NCBI RefSeq assembly: GCF_000002865.3
Contig: NW_001865039.1
Location: forward strand, 3,550,501-3,577,957
DNA length: 27,457 bases
Source: Monosiga brevicollis MX1
Lineage: Eukaryota; Opisthokonta; Choanoflagellata; Craspedida; Salpingoecidae
Direction of reading: 5' to 3'
The position numbers and the translations under genes were made by a program. A model generated the notes under the pieces. The model made no database searches. It was not told the DNA's origin and saw nothing but the letters and a program-made list of their open reading frames with translations. Positions 1-9,771 of this stretch are shown here, piece after piece; the first letter of the stretch is position 1, and every line of letters begins with the position of its first letter.

Positions 1-498
1 CCCCGGCGTATCAAGAGGTCGTGGCGGCTCACGCTGACTGAGGGCTGCAAAGCGCACCCGGCATGAACAGGCCAGCAGAAGGCAAGCAGCGACCCCGCCT
101 CACGACGCGAGGGCAACAGAAACTGCAGCAGCCGATCAAGCAAGAGCGCCTTCAACGCAACGTTCTCGCTTAGCGACCATCACAGAGGGGGTAGATACCT
201 TGAAAAGTCGTCGCGGCGAGGGATGTCAGCATATTCATTGCTACCAAGCGTCAGAGCGCAAAACAACGGTAGATCGTCCGCCTCGCTCGCTCCTTCGCTC
301 GCTCGCTCGCCCTTCCTTCCTCGGGGGAAGCGTAGGGCAGAGACAAGGAGAGAAAGAGAGGTTGTTCGAGAAAGAGAGAGAAGGAGAGAGAGAAGAACGG
401 ACCTTTGACGAGCCATCACCGGCTCGCTGCTCGTGGGCGTGCTGAGGTTACACAAAGAGGAGAGGCTTTTTCATACATCAAAATAGGAGCGATTTGAA
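1..498. other. Region upstream of ACTR10, low-complexity tracts
   Basis: No gene is recognised here. A pyrimidine-rich stretch with repeated CTCG units lies near 280-315, and a strongly purine-biased GA-rich tract runs from about 341 to 399. The region directly precedes the ARP10 start and presumably holds its promoter and 5' UTR. No TATA-like element or known operator stands out. Confidence 0.4.
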
Positions 499-3347
499 AT
501 GTCGTCGTCTTCCTCGGCCAGTGATCTGGCGGGGATCGCCACTCGTGCCAGTGCGGCCTCATCCCCTGGACCCGAGGCCCGGCGAGTCGATTTGGGCCGC
601 ACGGGGGCACGCAAGTCCTCCGTCGGACTGGGCCTGCCCAAAGGCAGTGGGGGTACCTCAGTGGCCAGCGAGCGGCCCGCCGTGGTACTCGAATTCGGCT
701 CGCGCTGGATCCGGGCGGGCTTTGCCGGCGAGCACCTCCCACGGGCCATGATCCCTATCGCTCTTGATCTTCGCAATGAACCCGTGGATCTGTTGCAAAG
801 CATCTGGTCAGCTCCCAGTGCAGTTGAAGCCGGTGAAGCTGATGAAGCGGAGTCAAAAGCTCCGAGTCAGCAAGAGTACCTTGATTTGATTATTGATGCC
901 CTTTTTAAGGTCTGCCCTCGCCACACCCCACACCTGCCCGGGCCTTTTCACTGCTTGAGGCTGCCTTGGACCTATGATCATGACTTACCGTTGCCATATC
1001 CTGGTGGCGGCTGCTTCATTTAGATCTTCTATGACACTCTTTTGGTGCGCCCAGTCGATCGACGGGTTGTCGTGGTCGAAGACCAGCATCTCCCCTTGCC
1101 ATTTCGCCGTGCAATTGCCGACGCCCTGCTCTCATACTACAAGGTTTGTGCTTGAATGTGTCTCATGTCTTCCGAGCCTGGCCGTTGCACCCTGTTCATG
1201 CAATGCTGCTATTTTTCCTCTGACCCACGCAGTGCGAAGGAGTATGCTTCGTACCCAACTTTGATGCCTTTGGCTATCTGTGGCCCGTGGAGGCAGCCTT
1301 GATCGTGGATGTGGGGCACACTGATTCGCGGATATATCCAATTTACACCGGCCAGCTCGTGCGGCGTGGTGTCGTTGTGAGCCTGTCCGGCGGTGCCGAT
1401 CTCCAGACCTACCTGAGGCATCTATTGTCCCAGCACGCCACAATCGAGCGAGCGTCAAGCACCGCCCCCTCAACCATGCCCGAACTTGCTCAGAGCTTGA
1501 CTCCCGATCAGCTCGAAGACATTCTGGTACGGCTTGCTGACAAACCTTTTGAGTTACAAAGCCCGGCCTCACGCCCGCCTCGGGGCTTCGGAACAATGGT
1601 GGCCCTTGCTTGACCTGCTTTAATTGCCTTTAGGCACGAGCCTGCTTTGCCTGCGGCCCGGCTGACGGCAGTGCTGTACCCGAAGTATCATATCGACTGG
1701 CCGACGGCACAATCATCCGCCTCAATGAAGCCATCCGCACGAATGTGGCTGACGTTTTGTTTGAAGACGACGAGTTTGGCGACGGCCTCGTCACGGGCAT
1801 CCTCACAGCCCTCCAGGCGTGTCCCGTCGATGTCCGCCGTGGTTAGTCTTCATGTTCCTTCACCTGCACAAACAACACAAGCGCTGTTGCCTGGGAAAAA
1901 AACGACAAAACAGCAAAAGCACGAGTCAACAATACATGGCAAACTTCTGTGCGTGGGCCGCCATCCATTGTCTCAGTTTTGATTTGTGTAATTTTTTTTT
2001 TTTAGAGCTTGCCAAGAACCTGGTGGTAGTGGGTGGCCACGCCCACCTGCGAGGCTTGCGATATCGCCTGCTGCAGTCATTACCACACACTTTGCGCTCC
2101 ATTTCCGAGTCAGCAAATGATCATGTCGAGAAGGGGCCACAGCGCTTTCGCGTTCGCCTCGCTTTTGACATGCAATACACCAGCCCGCTTTACACCATGG
2201 CCAGTACGGTAGAGAAGATCAAGTACGCAGCTTGCATTGAACTTCAAGAGCCAAAGCCGATATGACCTCGTCCTCAGAGGATATCTATCGTCAAGTGGCC
2301 GTTTGCTCACCTTTGTCGTCTGCGGACTCAGGATGGAGCTGGCCGAGGAACTCTCAACGGCTCTCTGGCGCGACGCCATGGTCGAGCAACCCAGTCCCGA
2401 GTCATTGGTGCTGACAGTGGAAACACTGGAACCAGTCAAGACCGATGGCATGAAGGTACCGAGGCTTTGCTGCTAGCTTGGAAGGGGAAAGGAGAGCGAG
2501 TTGAAGGACAGGCGTGGTTGTCAGTTTCAGTCAGAAAGGTCTGGGGTCGGAAGCAGTCAGAAAGGTCTGGGATCGGAAGGAGTCAGGCCGTCGTGGTGTC
2601 GTCGCGAATTGACCCGGGCCGAAACGCATTTGCATTGTCAGGGCAAGATTATATCCGGCAAGACCACTCTGGTTATGAGTGAGGCCGCGTGTGAGCCTGC
2701 TCCCAGCGATGAAGGTACACCCGCATTGCTGCAAGCCCTTGTTACTGCTCTTGTCTGGCATTTGCTTCGTCTCCACGTCACTGGGTTCCCATCTCTTCTC
2801 TTGGTGTAGCGCGGGCCTTTGCCATTCACGATGTGCCGGTTCAAAGCAATTGTGTCTTCTGGACAGCCGCGGCCGTGTTTGCCGCCCTTCCGGGAAATGA
2901 AAAGTACTTTTTAAGTCCATCCAAGTATCAGAAAGACGGCACTCTTCCTGATTGGGCCTCCATCGTGGAGCAAGGTACATCCTGACAGGAGCTTCGTTTT
3001 TATGCTTTTGACCAAGCCTTGGCTGGACTAGGGCTTGTTTGCTCGTTTGTATAGTACATGGCCAGGTTGAACGAATTTGTGCATGTGCTTGCTGGCGAAA
3101 CGTAGAACTAGTTGATCCGATGCGAGCCACAACTACGACGACGACCACTAGCTTCTTGGCCGGCACCCCCGGCGCTGGTGCGCGCAGTGTTCTCAAGACC
3201 ACCACGCTGCGTCGCAGCCTTCAGACAACGGTGGAAACCACACATCGCCTATCAAGTGGTCCACGGGCGACGGGCCCCGATTCTGCCGTTGCTTCCACTC
3301 CTGCACCCCGTAGTGGCAGTGGCAATCCCCCGACAGCGTCCGAGTAG
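499..3347 (+). CDS. ACTR10: Actin-related protein 10 (dynactin pointed-end subunit)
   Basis: ARP10 is a divergent actin-fold subunit of the dynactin pointed-end complex, which links dynein to cargo. Nine exons are inferred: 499-909, 1024-1143, 1233-1526, 1634-1841, 2006-2222, 2332-2455, 2642-2714, 2810-2974 and 3106-3347. All have GT/AG borders and compatible phases, giving 617 residues. Family signs are the first nucleotide loop near residues 61-78 (EFG..., GFAGE), RPVDRRVVVVE in exon 2, the second loop DVGHTDSRIYPIY (from 203), LAKNLVVVGG in exon 5, and CVFW...LPDWASIVEQ near the end. The product is longer than the roughly 420 residues usual for the family. The extra length is a Ser/Gly-rich N-terminal extension of about 60 residues, an insert of roughly 90 residues encoded by exons 5-7, and a Thr/Ser-rich tail. 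The insert exons (2332-2714) are the least certain. Confidence 0.85.
2529..2580. repeat. 26-bp tandem repeat, two copies, in an ACTR10 intron
   Basis: Two adjacent 26-bp units beginning AGTCAGAAAGGTCTGGG differ at two positions, and a third unit starts and breaks off after AGTCAGG. The repeat lies inside the inferred intron 2456-2641. It looks like a minor replication-slippage product and no function is implied. Confidence 0.8.
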
Positions 3348-4549
3348 GCGCCAAGCGTCGCCCTTTTGTGTGGGTGCTCAACGCTGGTTCTTGCGTGAAG
3401 CAATTGTCTGTTCGCCGTTGCCTGATCTGGCTCACGTTGGCAACGCATTTTGTGCGGCACTCCCCTGCGTTTGATGTTTCAATTGATCCGAGAGCCGATA
3501 ACCAAAAGTCACCTGATTGGGCCTTGAGCACACAGACTCGCACTTGCTCACGATGGTCATGGAGCCATGCATTCAGCACAGGTTGATCAAGGCAGGCCAT
3601 TCTTAGCTAATGCTTTGCAATACCATGTGCAGCATCTTGAAATAGCCCGAGTGCCAAGCCACAGGGCAAGAGTAGCCAGAAATTGGTCATGCATACACAC
3701 CCTTTTCAAACGTTTCAGATTGGGCCCGCGATCTGTCCTCTGTCCCCGGCTAGGTGCTTGGCTGGTTACTTTCGCATGCGGCTTTTGTTCCAACACCCCA
3801 TCTCGACGCCATCGTGCAAGCTCTTGCCTGCGTATGTGAATGAGCAAGAGACATTCATCGAAGTAAGAACGAGAACATGCATCGGCAGGGGCTTTGGATG
3901 GGCTTCTCGTTGAAGGAGTGGCAGTGCAACATGACCTGGGTGATCAAGGCCAGCATGGCCAATGACGGGAAGAGCAATACGAGCGGTATGAGTGGTCCAT
4001 ATGTAGGTGTGTACGTAGGTGTTGCGCTGCGAGCTTATGTCTGCTTTGAAACCCATCTTTCAAATGCGTGGCAAGGAGGACACACTCCTTCTTTTTTTGA
4101 AACAAAAATGCTGACACAAAAATGCTGACAATTGTGTGAAATCAATGTTGTGTTGTCAGACCTTTTCCGCCTACTTTGCAGATGCTTGCAAGAAGGCTAT
4201 CTTGCCCATGACTGACGTGCATCGAGTCATGCGTGATCGCTCTTGCGGTCGTGCCCGCTCCTCGCGAAACATGATTTGTGACCTACACTATCAAGTAGGC
4301 TCGAGCCGAAGTAACATGGCATGCCCACAGTGCCTGGTAGAGAGCAAGGGTTAGTGTGCCGTTTCGAATGCATGCTTGGGGGCACCGTACAAGTGCAGCT
4401 CCGTGGCTGTTGACTGGCATTTTACAACGACAGCACAGCCTCTCCAAAGCTAGCCTCACCAGCGACCACCTCAGCGACCCAACCAGCGGCCCGCGAACAG
4501 CGATCACTTGCTTAGACCCTCTTCGTGCTCTTACACAAGCACCGACATC
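3348..4549. other. Gene-free interval between ACTR10 and the GPI-protein gene
   Basis: The 1.2 kb contain only short reading frames without family resemblance, and no tRNA-like B box was seen on inspection. The interval presumably holds the ACTR10 3' UTR and the promoter of the next gene. A 14-bp tandem duplication at 4102-4129 is listed separately. Confidence 0.5.
4102..4129. repeat. 14-bp perfect tandem duplication
   Basis: The unit ACAAAAATGCTGAC occurs twice in direct succession. It is intergenic and probably neutral. Confidence 0.85.
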
Positions 4550-7195
4550 ATGAAGGCCGCCTCAACCGGCCTCCTGCTGGCACTCCTCGTTCTTGGTACG
4601 AACCGGTTGCTGCTGCCCGAGTCAACCGATGCAATACTCGGCTCGCTGGTGGCATACCTTCTAACTGATGGACCCGCATTCTAGGAACGACCGCCTGCGA
4701 CATTACCCTCTCGCTGGATCTGTTTGACAACATTCAGCCCTGTCTCACCGCTTTCTCCAATGATGTGGCTGCCTGCTCCGAAAGCTCCGACTCGGTGCGT
4801 TTCTCTCTTGACGCATCGAATCGATGTTTTGTGCATGCCGGCCATTAACTTTAATCTCATTGCGTTTTCTTGTGTAATCCTTTTCAATCGCTGAACCCAT
4901 GCCTAGACTTGCATTTGCCCTGTCCTTCACAATTACCTTGAGGTCTGTCACATCGCCCGCTGCTGGTCGTTGTACTCTAATGCCTGAGGACTGACTTTGC
5001 CTTCTTTGTTTTGTTGTTACGTCCACAGTGCACCGCCAACCGATTCATCAGCACCGACGGCTGCTTGGCCACAAACGGCACCAACATGATCCGTGATATG
5101 CTGACTGATTACTCTGAGGGCCTGTGTGAGGAATTGGCCAACTTTGAGCTCGAAATCACCATCTCCGTCCCCACTAGTAAGTTTTGTTATCACAGCAACC
5201 TAAAGCTTGCTTGCCAAGGGGATCGGACATCCTCACATCCAACTGTCTGTCAGACTTCTCCATGTTCTCCCGTGCCCAACTGCGCGCTATGGCCCGCCGC
5301 ATCCTGGAGCAGGGTGGTGTCACCGGTCTTCGCGACGTGGACTTTGTTGTCAGCGTACGTAGCCTACCTCATCCGTGTATGCCCATCGTGGTGCTCCCTT
5401 CTCCCTTTCTCCCTTACCCTGCACCCCACAATGCACGCCAGCTCATGTTGACTCGGATTGCGCTTTCGACAGTACTCGGTCAACACCTCCTTCAGCAGTG
5501 ACATTGATTTGACCATCCAGTACGCCGGCCTCGTGCCTCCGGCCGCCCTCGAGATTCAGACCAACTACGAACAAGTCTTCTACATGGATGTGAACGGCAC
5601 CGTTTCCTTTTTCGATGCGTCCATCGAGCTGCCTTCCCTGTCCTTTGCCATTGACACACCTGGATGCTCCCTGGCTCTGACCCTGAGTGCCTACGATGAC
5701 CTGCGCAACTGCAGCCGTGATTTCTACGATGCGATCGAGAACTGCGATGGCGAGAATGACCGAGTTTGTTTCTGCCCCGCGGCCTTTGATTACATGGAGT
5801 GCGCCAAGGAAAGCCTGGCTACCGTGGACGGCTGCATGTCCTCCCCCATTGCCAATGAAATCCGCGAGCTCTACGCCAACTACTCTGACAGGACCTGTGA
5901 TGCACTTTCGGACTACGCCATTACCTTGACCGTCGAGGTGCCCAGCAACTTTTCGACCTTTTCCACTGCCCAGGTTGAGGCCTTTGCCCGTCGTCTTCTC
6001 AGCCAGGCTGGCATCGAGGTTGTTGTTGATGCCGCCTTTTTCGTCGAGGTTTGTCGTGCTACCGCCTGAGTACATTTGGGAGCAGCAGAGGAAACGAGTT
6101 TGCATTGAGGACTTTGTATCTCACGCTGCATGTGTTTGTGCGTGCCCTTGCAGTGGGAAACAATGCTTGAGGCCAGCGGTGCCGTCAACATGACCATTTT
6201 CTATGCCGGAGAGGCCCCACCTGCCACCTTGGAGCTGCAAGGCACCTATGGCGCCGTTGCCTACGTGGACAATGCCAACAGCTCGTCTAGCTACGAATTT
6301 GCGGTGAACCTGACTAGCATGTCGGTTGAGCTGGCTTCCGAAACTTGCAACGTTGCCCTCTCCCTCGACCTGGCCCGCGAGCTCGACAGCTGCGTTCGTG
6401 ACTTTGTGCAGGCTGTCGAGCCATGCAATGCCACCTTTGGCGACCTGTCCACTGAAGCTGCTGTATGCGCCTGCCCTCTGGTCTTTGACTACGTCGAGTG
6501 CGCCACTGAGAAAATTGCCGCAACAGAGGGTTGTGTGCCTGCCGAGGCCACCAATCAAATTCGCGCGGCCATGGAGAATATGACAGATTTCGTTTGCGAA
6601 ACTCTCAGCGAGTTTGAGATCGAGCTCGTCTTTGCCGTGCCTGAGAGTACGTTCTGAGCCCGCTTGCTTCCAGGCCCCTCCCGCCTCTTTTGTTGCACGT
6701 CCTACAGCAGCGATTTGATGTAAACCTCACGGGTGTTTGCCTGCCTATGTTTGCTTAGACTTTTCAACCTTTACCGAGGCGCAGATTACGGCTTTTGGTC
6801 GCACTTTGCTGATTGCTGCCGGTATCACAGACCTGGAGGATGGCGACTTTACCATTGAGTGGAGCACACCAAGCGGCTCAGGCTCTGTCGAGGGTTCGAT
6901 CGAGGTCGAGATTGAGTACACGGGTATGGTGGCTCCAGCGACCTTCGAAATGCAGCAGTCGTTCTCCTTTGTCACCTACAACGATGCCAACGGTTCGGCC
7001 GGCAACGGCACTGTCACTGGCCGCTCCGTGAGCATGTCTTCAGTTCAGCTGGTGGCCGACGGCGATGACATTGAGGAGCTGGATGATGATGTCGACGGCG
7101 GCGACGATGATGATGAGAATGGTGCCGGTGCTCTGACGGCCCCGGCTCTGGCTCTGACCTTGTTTGCCACTCTCTTGGGCACTCGTCTTCTTTAA
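4550..7195 (+). CDS. Secreted, probably GPI-anchored protein with three Cys-rich 192-residue modules
   Basis: No known family was recognised. Eight exons are inferred: 4550-4595, 4685-4794, 4907-4942, 5029-5176, 5254-5354, 5473-6048, 6154-6646 and 6759-7195, giving 648 residues. Residues 1-19 form a signal peptide (MKAASTG followed by a Leu-rich core). Three homologous modules start at C20, C212 and C404. Each has an xCxxxLSLDL-like start, a CxCP...Y.EC motif, a GC before a helical stretch, LS.FEI.L...VP.NFS.F, a segment around R.LL...G, and YAG..PPA.LE. Sequons (NFS, NGT, NYS, NLT) suggest N-glycosylation. An acidic Asp-rich stretch precedes a small-residue site and a hydrophobic C-terminus with no basic tail, which is typical of a GPI signal. 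The product is therefore expected on the outer cell surface. The ligand is unknown. Even Cys spacing suggests an independently folding domain. Confidence 0.8.
4907..4942 (+). other. 36-nt in-frame microexon of the GPI-protein gene
   Basis: The segment is flanked by TAG on the left and GTCTGT on the right and encodes TCICPVLHNYLE in phase 0. Including it gives module 1 the CxCP...YxE motif seen in modules 2 (CFCPAAFDYME) and 3 (CACPLVFDYVE). It also makes the module spacing exactly 192 residues twice. An automated predictor would probably skip it. Confidence 0.85.
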
Positions 7196-7542
7196 AGCGA
7201 CCTATTTATTTTTCGATGAGTGGAAGGACCTGATCCCAATGCCGCTGGTTTCTTGCGCCTCCCTTCGTCACGACAGTCCGTTTTGTTCGTATTGATGTTG
7301 CAAACGATTCGACGCGCCACGCGCGCCTTTTGGCCCTGGTTGGCTCTCTTTCAACTTTTGTGTATGCGTCGCTTGGTCGTGGGCTTATGTTTCCCGTCGC
7401 GTGTGTGTACGAGGTGCCTCGCTGTCACTTGTCGTTTTCGTCCACGATGCTGCTACTTCTTCTCTGTGTCATCAAACTCAATCGATGATCAATTCACACT
7501 GGACAGATACTCGACAAGATGCTTAGTTCCGGCGAGGCGCTT
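7196..7542. other. Convergent 3' intergenic region
   Basis: The 347 bases separate the stop codons of the GPI-protein gene (+) and the NTPDase gene (-). They are expected to hold both 3' UTRs. No gene or structured element was recognised. Confidence 0.6.
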
Positions 7543-9190
7543 CTAATAACCCAGACGCTCGAGCTCCTCAGAAAGCTCTTCGAGCGAAGCTCCCAAGGGC
7601 CACTGTGTCTCAATGGCCTCACCACGGAAAGGTAGCTTCTGGGCTAGGGTAAGCTTGGCGTTGGACTTGATGCCAAAGCCATCCTCAAGCAAGGCAACGA
7701 TAAAGTTGAGGTCCATACACAAGAAAGGGGCGTTCTTAGCATCCACCGCGGGGAAGCGCGCCATGATTCGTTCAGCAGTTTCACCACAAGCCGCGTTGGC
7801 CATGCGCTCGTAGTCGGCCGGCGTCAGCAGACCGCGCTCAGCATCGGATGCAATCAGGCCTGGGACAAGATCGAGCGAGGTCGTGAGGCAAAAAGCCGAC
7901 CATCAAACGAAGCAATAAATGGGATTCCTGGGTTGAACGTACCGGTATCGACGGCCCGATCAAAATAATAAGACATTGCAAAGATGGGCTGGTTGTTCTC
8001 AATCTGAGGCTGAGCGGGGGCACTGGCAAAGGAGCCGCCGGGGCTGATCAAAACACGGCGAGCGTGCTGGCGGCAGGCCGCGGCACCAACAGTCTTGGAA
8101 GCCTCGGCCTTGTACGTCTTGCCATCGTAAGAGTAAAGCACGGGTGTGGTGACGCAAGGCGACCAGATCTTTTGCGCGCCATCGAGGCGAGCATCACCGG
8201 CGGGGATGCCAAAGCCAAGCATGGCACCACGGCCGGCCATGAGACCGAGACCCAAATGACTGTAAATGTACATGGAAAGTTCAGTGCCCATGATGTTGGT
8301 GGAGATGAGCTTGTTGTCACGGTGGGCCACGGCCATGGCAATTTGAGTGGATCCACCACCCAGATCCAGAACCACGCACTGGCGGTGGGAGGGCTGGCCG
8401 ATGGTGTTGAGAAGATAGTTGACGGTGACCCAAGCAAACTTGCCCTCATTCAGACCTTCCATAATCTCGACAGCATCTTCGGGGTCAAAGAGGAAGGGAT
8501 AGCTCTTGATGAGGGACTCCACCTCCGTCAAAAGCGCCTGCGCCTTCTCCTGTGGCAGAAGCCGCAGGCCTGCCGTGGCCTTGAGGTTGATGGGCGTAAT
8601 GGCACGCTTGTTTTCAGGCACCGTCGACATGGCAATGTCGAGCAAAGGCATGAGGCTTTCAGCACCAGCGCGGGGATCGTCAGCATAGGAGCTCAAGCCG
8701 GGCTTGATGGATTGAAACACCTCAGACTGAAGCTCCATAGCGTCATTTTCAGCGTCGAGTGACTTGAAGTGATACACGTGGATGCGCGAGCCTGCGTTCA
8801 GCCATGGCCACAATGCAGCAGGGTTTCGAATGTGAGAAGTCCAGCAGGCTCGGCGGAAAGTTGAAGCAGGGGAAAGCGCGGGATCTTACCCGTGGAGCCT
8901 GCATCGATCATGATGCCGTAAAAGTCACCATAGTAGACCGAGCTGAGGCTAGGGCTGGGTGATGAAGCGAGGAGCCAAATCAACAGGATGGCACCTGCAG
9001 CTAGACCAAGAACACGCAGGGGGAAAACCTAATACCATGCAAGGAGGCACAGGGAAGACCCGGGGAGAGATGTCGATATCAAAGTGACGACTGTGAAGGG
9101 GGCAAGGCATAGGTGTGCCGCGCAGCAGAGATCTGAGCCGCATGCGCGCGCGCTGACCTGCGTGCCCCCGGCTACACCCTTGCGGCTCAT
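7543..9190 (-). CDS. GDA1/CD39-family nucleoside diphosphatase (ENTPD5/6-like), type II membrane protein
   Basis: The enzyme hydrolyses nucleoside di/triphosphates. Single-anchor members act in the ER/Golgi lumen, clearing UDP/GDP from glycosylation, or are secreted. Four exons on the minus strand are inferred: 9190-9158, 9028-8890, 8791-7943 and 7859-7543, giving 445 residues. An Arg/Lys-containing N-terminus is followed by a hydrophobic anchor at about 17-32. The apyrase regions are present: DAGSTGSR at 53-60, ATAGLRLLP at 129-137, NEGKFAWVTVNYLL at 172-185 with E173 as the likely catalytic base, and LDLGGGSTQIA at 199-209. The C-terminal part carries YYFDRAVD and FLCMDLNFI...LLEDGFG as in ENTPD5/6. 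There is no second membrane segment, unlike CD39 itself. The junction DRAVDTG|LIASD uses the strong donor GTACGT. The divergent upstream region is 9191-9771. Confidence 0.9.
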
Positions 9191-9771
9191 GGTGGAGGCT
9201 TCTTGGTCACTGATTTGATCGGTCGTGTTGCGGCCCACGCTGTGGTTTGCCGGTGCCCTCCGCTTGGCTGATAAGGCCGACGGCATGAGAGAGCCTCCTG
9301 CGACAGCATCCCCATTCACACACGTGAGGCTTGGCAGGGACGCGGTGGCGTGCCACGCTGTCACCAAAGTCCAAAGATCCAGCCTGCAGTCACAACAACA
9401 CCAGACAATTCAGAGCAATTTATCCGTTCACGGACCACCCACCTACCCGTGCGTCCTTTGTCCACCAAATCGCGACCCGGCACAAACACCCGACGGCAAC
9501 GTGACACGGCAAAAATGACGGGACCAGGCACGCGTCAACGACGATGCACACACACACACAAAAAAAAAAACGAAACCTTGAACGGTCTTTCACTTGGTAA
9601 CAAGCAAGTATTGTAAAGTGGTTTCCTTTTATCTTTTCCGTGCCAAGGGCGGATGTGGATCAATTACTAGTTACTACTGAGGATGCTCTCATTTGGGAAA
9701 GCAGAACACCCAGTCGGTCAGGTACGATAGGTGGTCGTCGTTTATGCTAGAGGTAGGGGTCCATGTCATGC
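9191..9771. other. Intergenic region between NTPDase start and NPHP1 stop
   Basis: Both neighbours are on the minus strand, so this holds the NPHP1 3' UTR and the NTPDase promoter. A CA repeat followed by an A-run lies at about 9545-9570. No gene was recognised. Confidence 0.5.

Noticed and set aside
2531-3205. 224-residue open frame on the minus strand
   Set aside because: It runs antisense across several ARP10 exons and introns and has no family resemblance.
3348-4549. tRNA or small RNA gene in the long intergenic interval
   Set aside because: No A/B box pair or cloverleaf could be found by eye. A tRNA or covariance-model scan would be decisive.
5443-6105. 220-residue open frame on the minus strand
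   Set aside because: It mirrors exon 5 of the GPI-protein gene. The plus strand has the signal peptide, repeated modules and splice sites.
7854-7945. 41-nt intron in the NTPDase gene (donor after FDG)
   Set aside because: An upstream donor (GTACGT after DRAVDT) gives a normal 83-nt intron and a better family fit.
8064-8762. 232-residue open frame on the plus strand
   Set aside because: It is the antisense shadow of the NTPDase main exon, which carries the apyrase regions.
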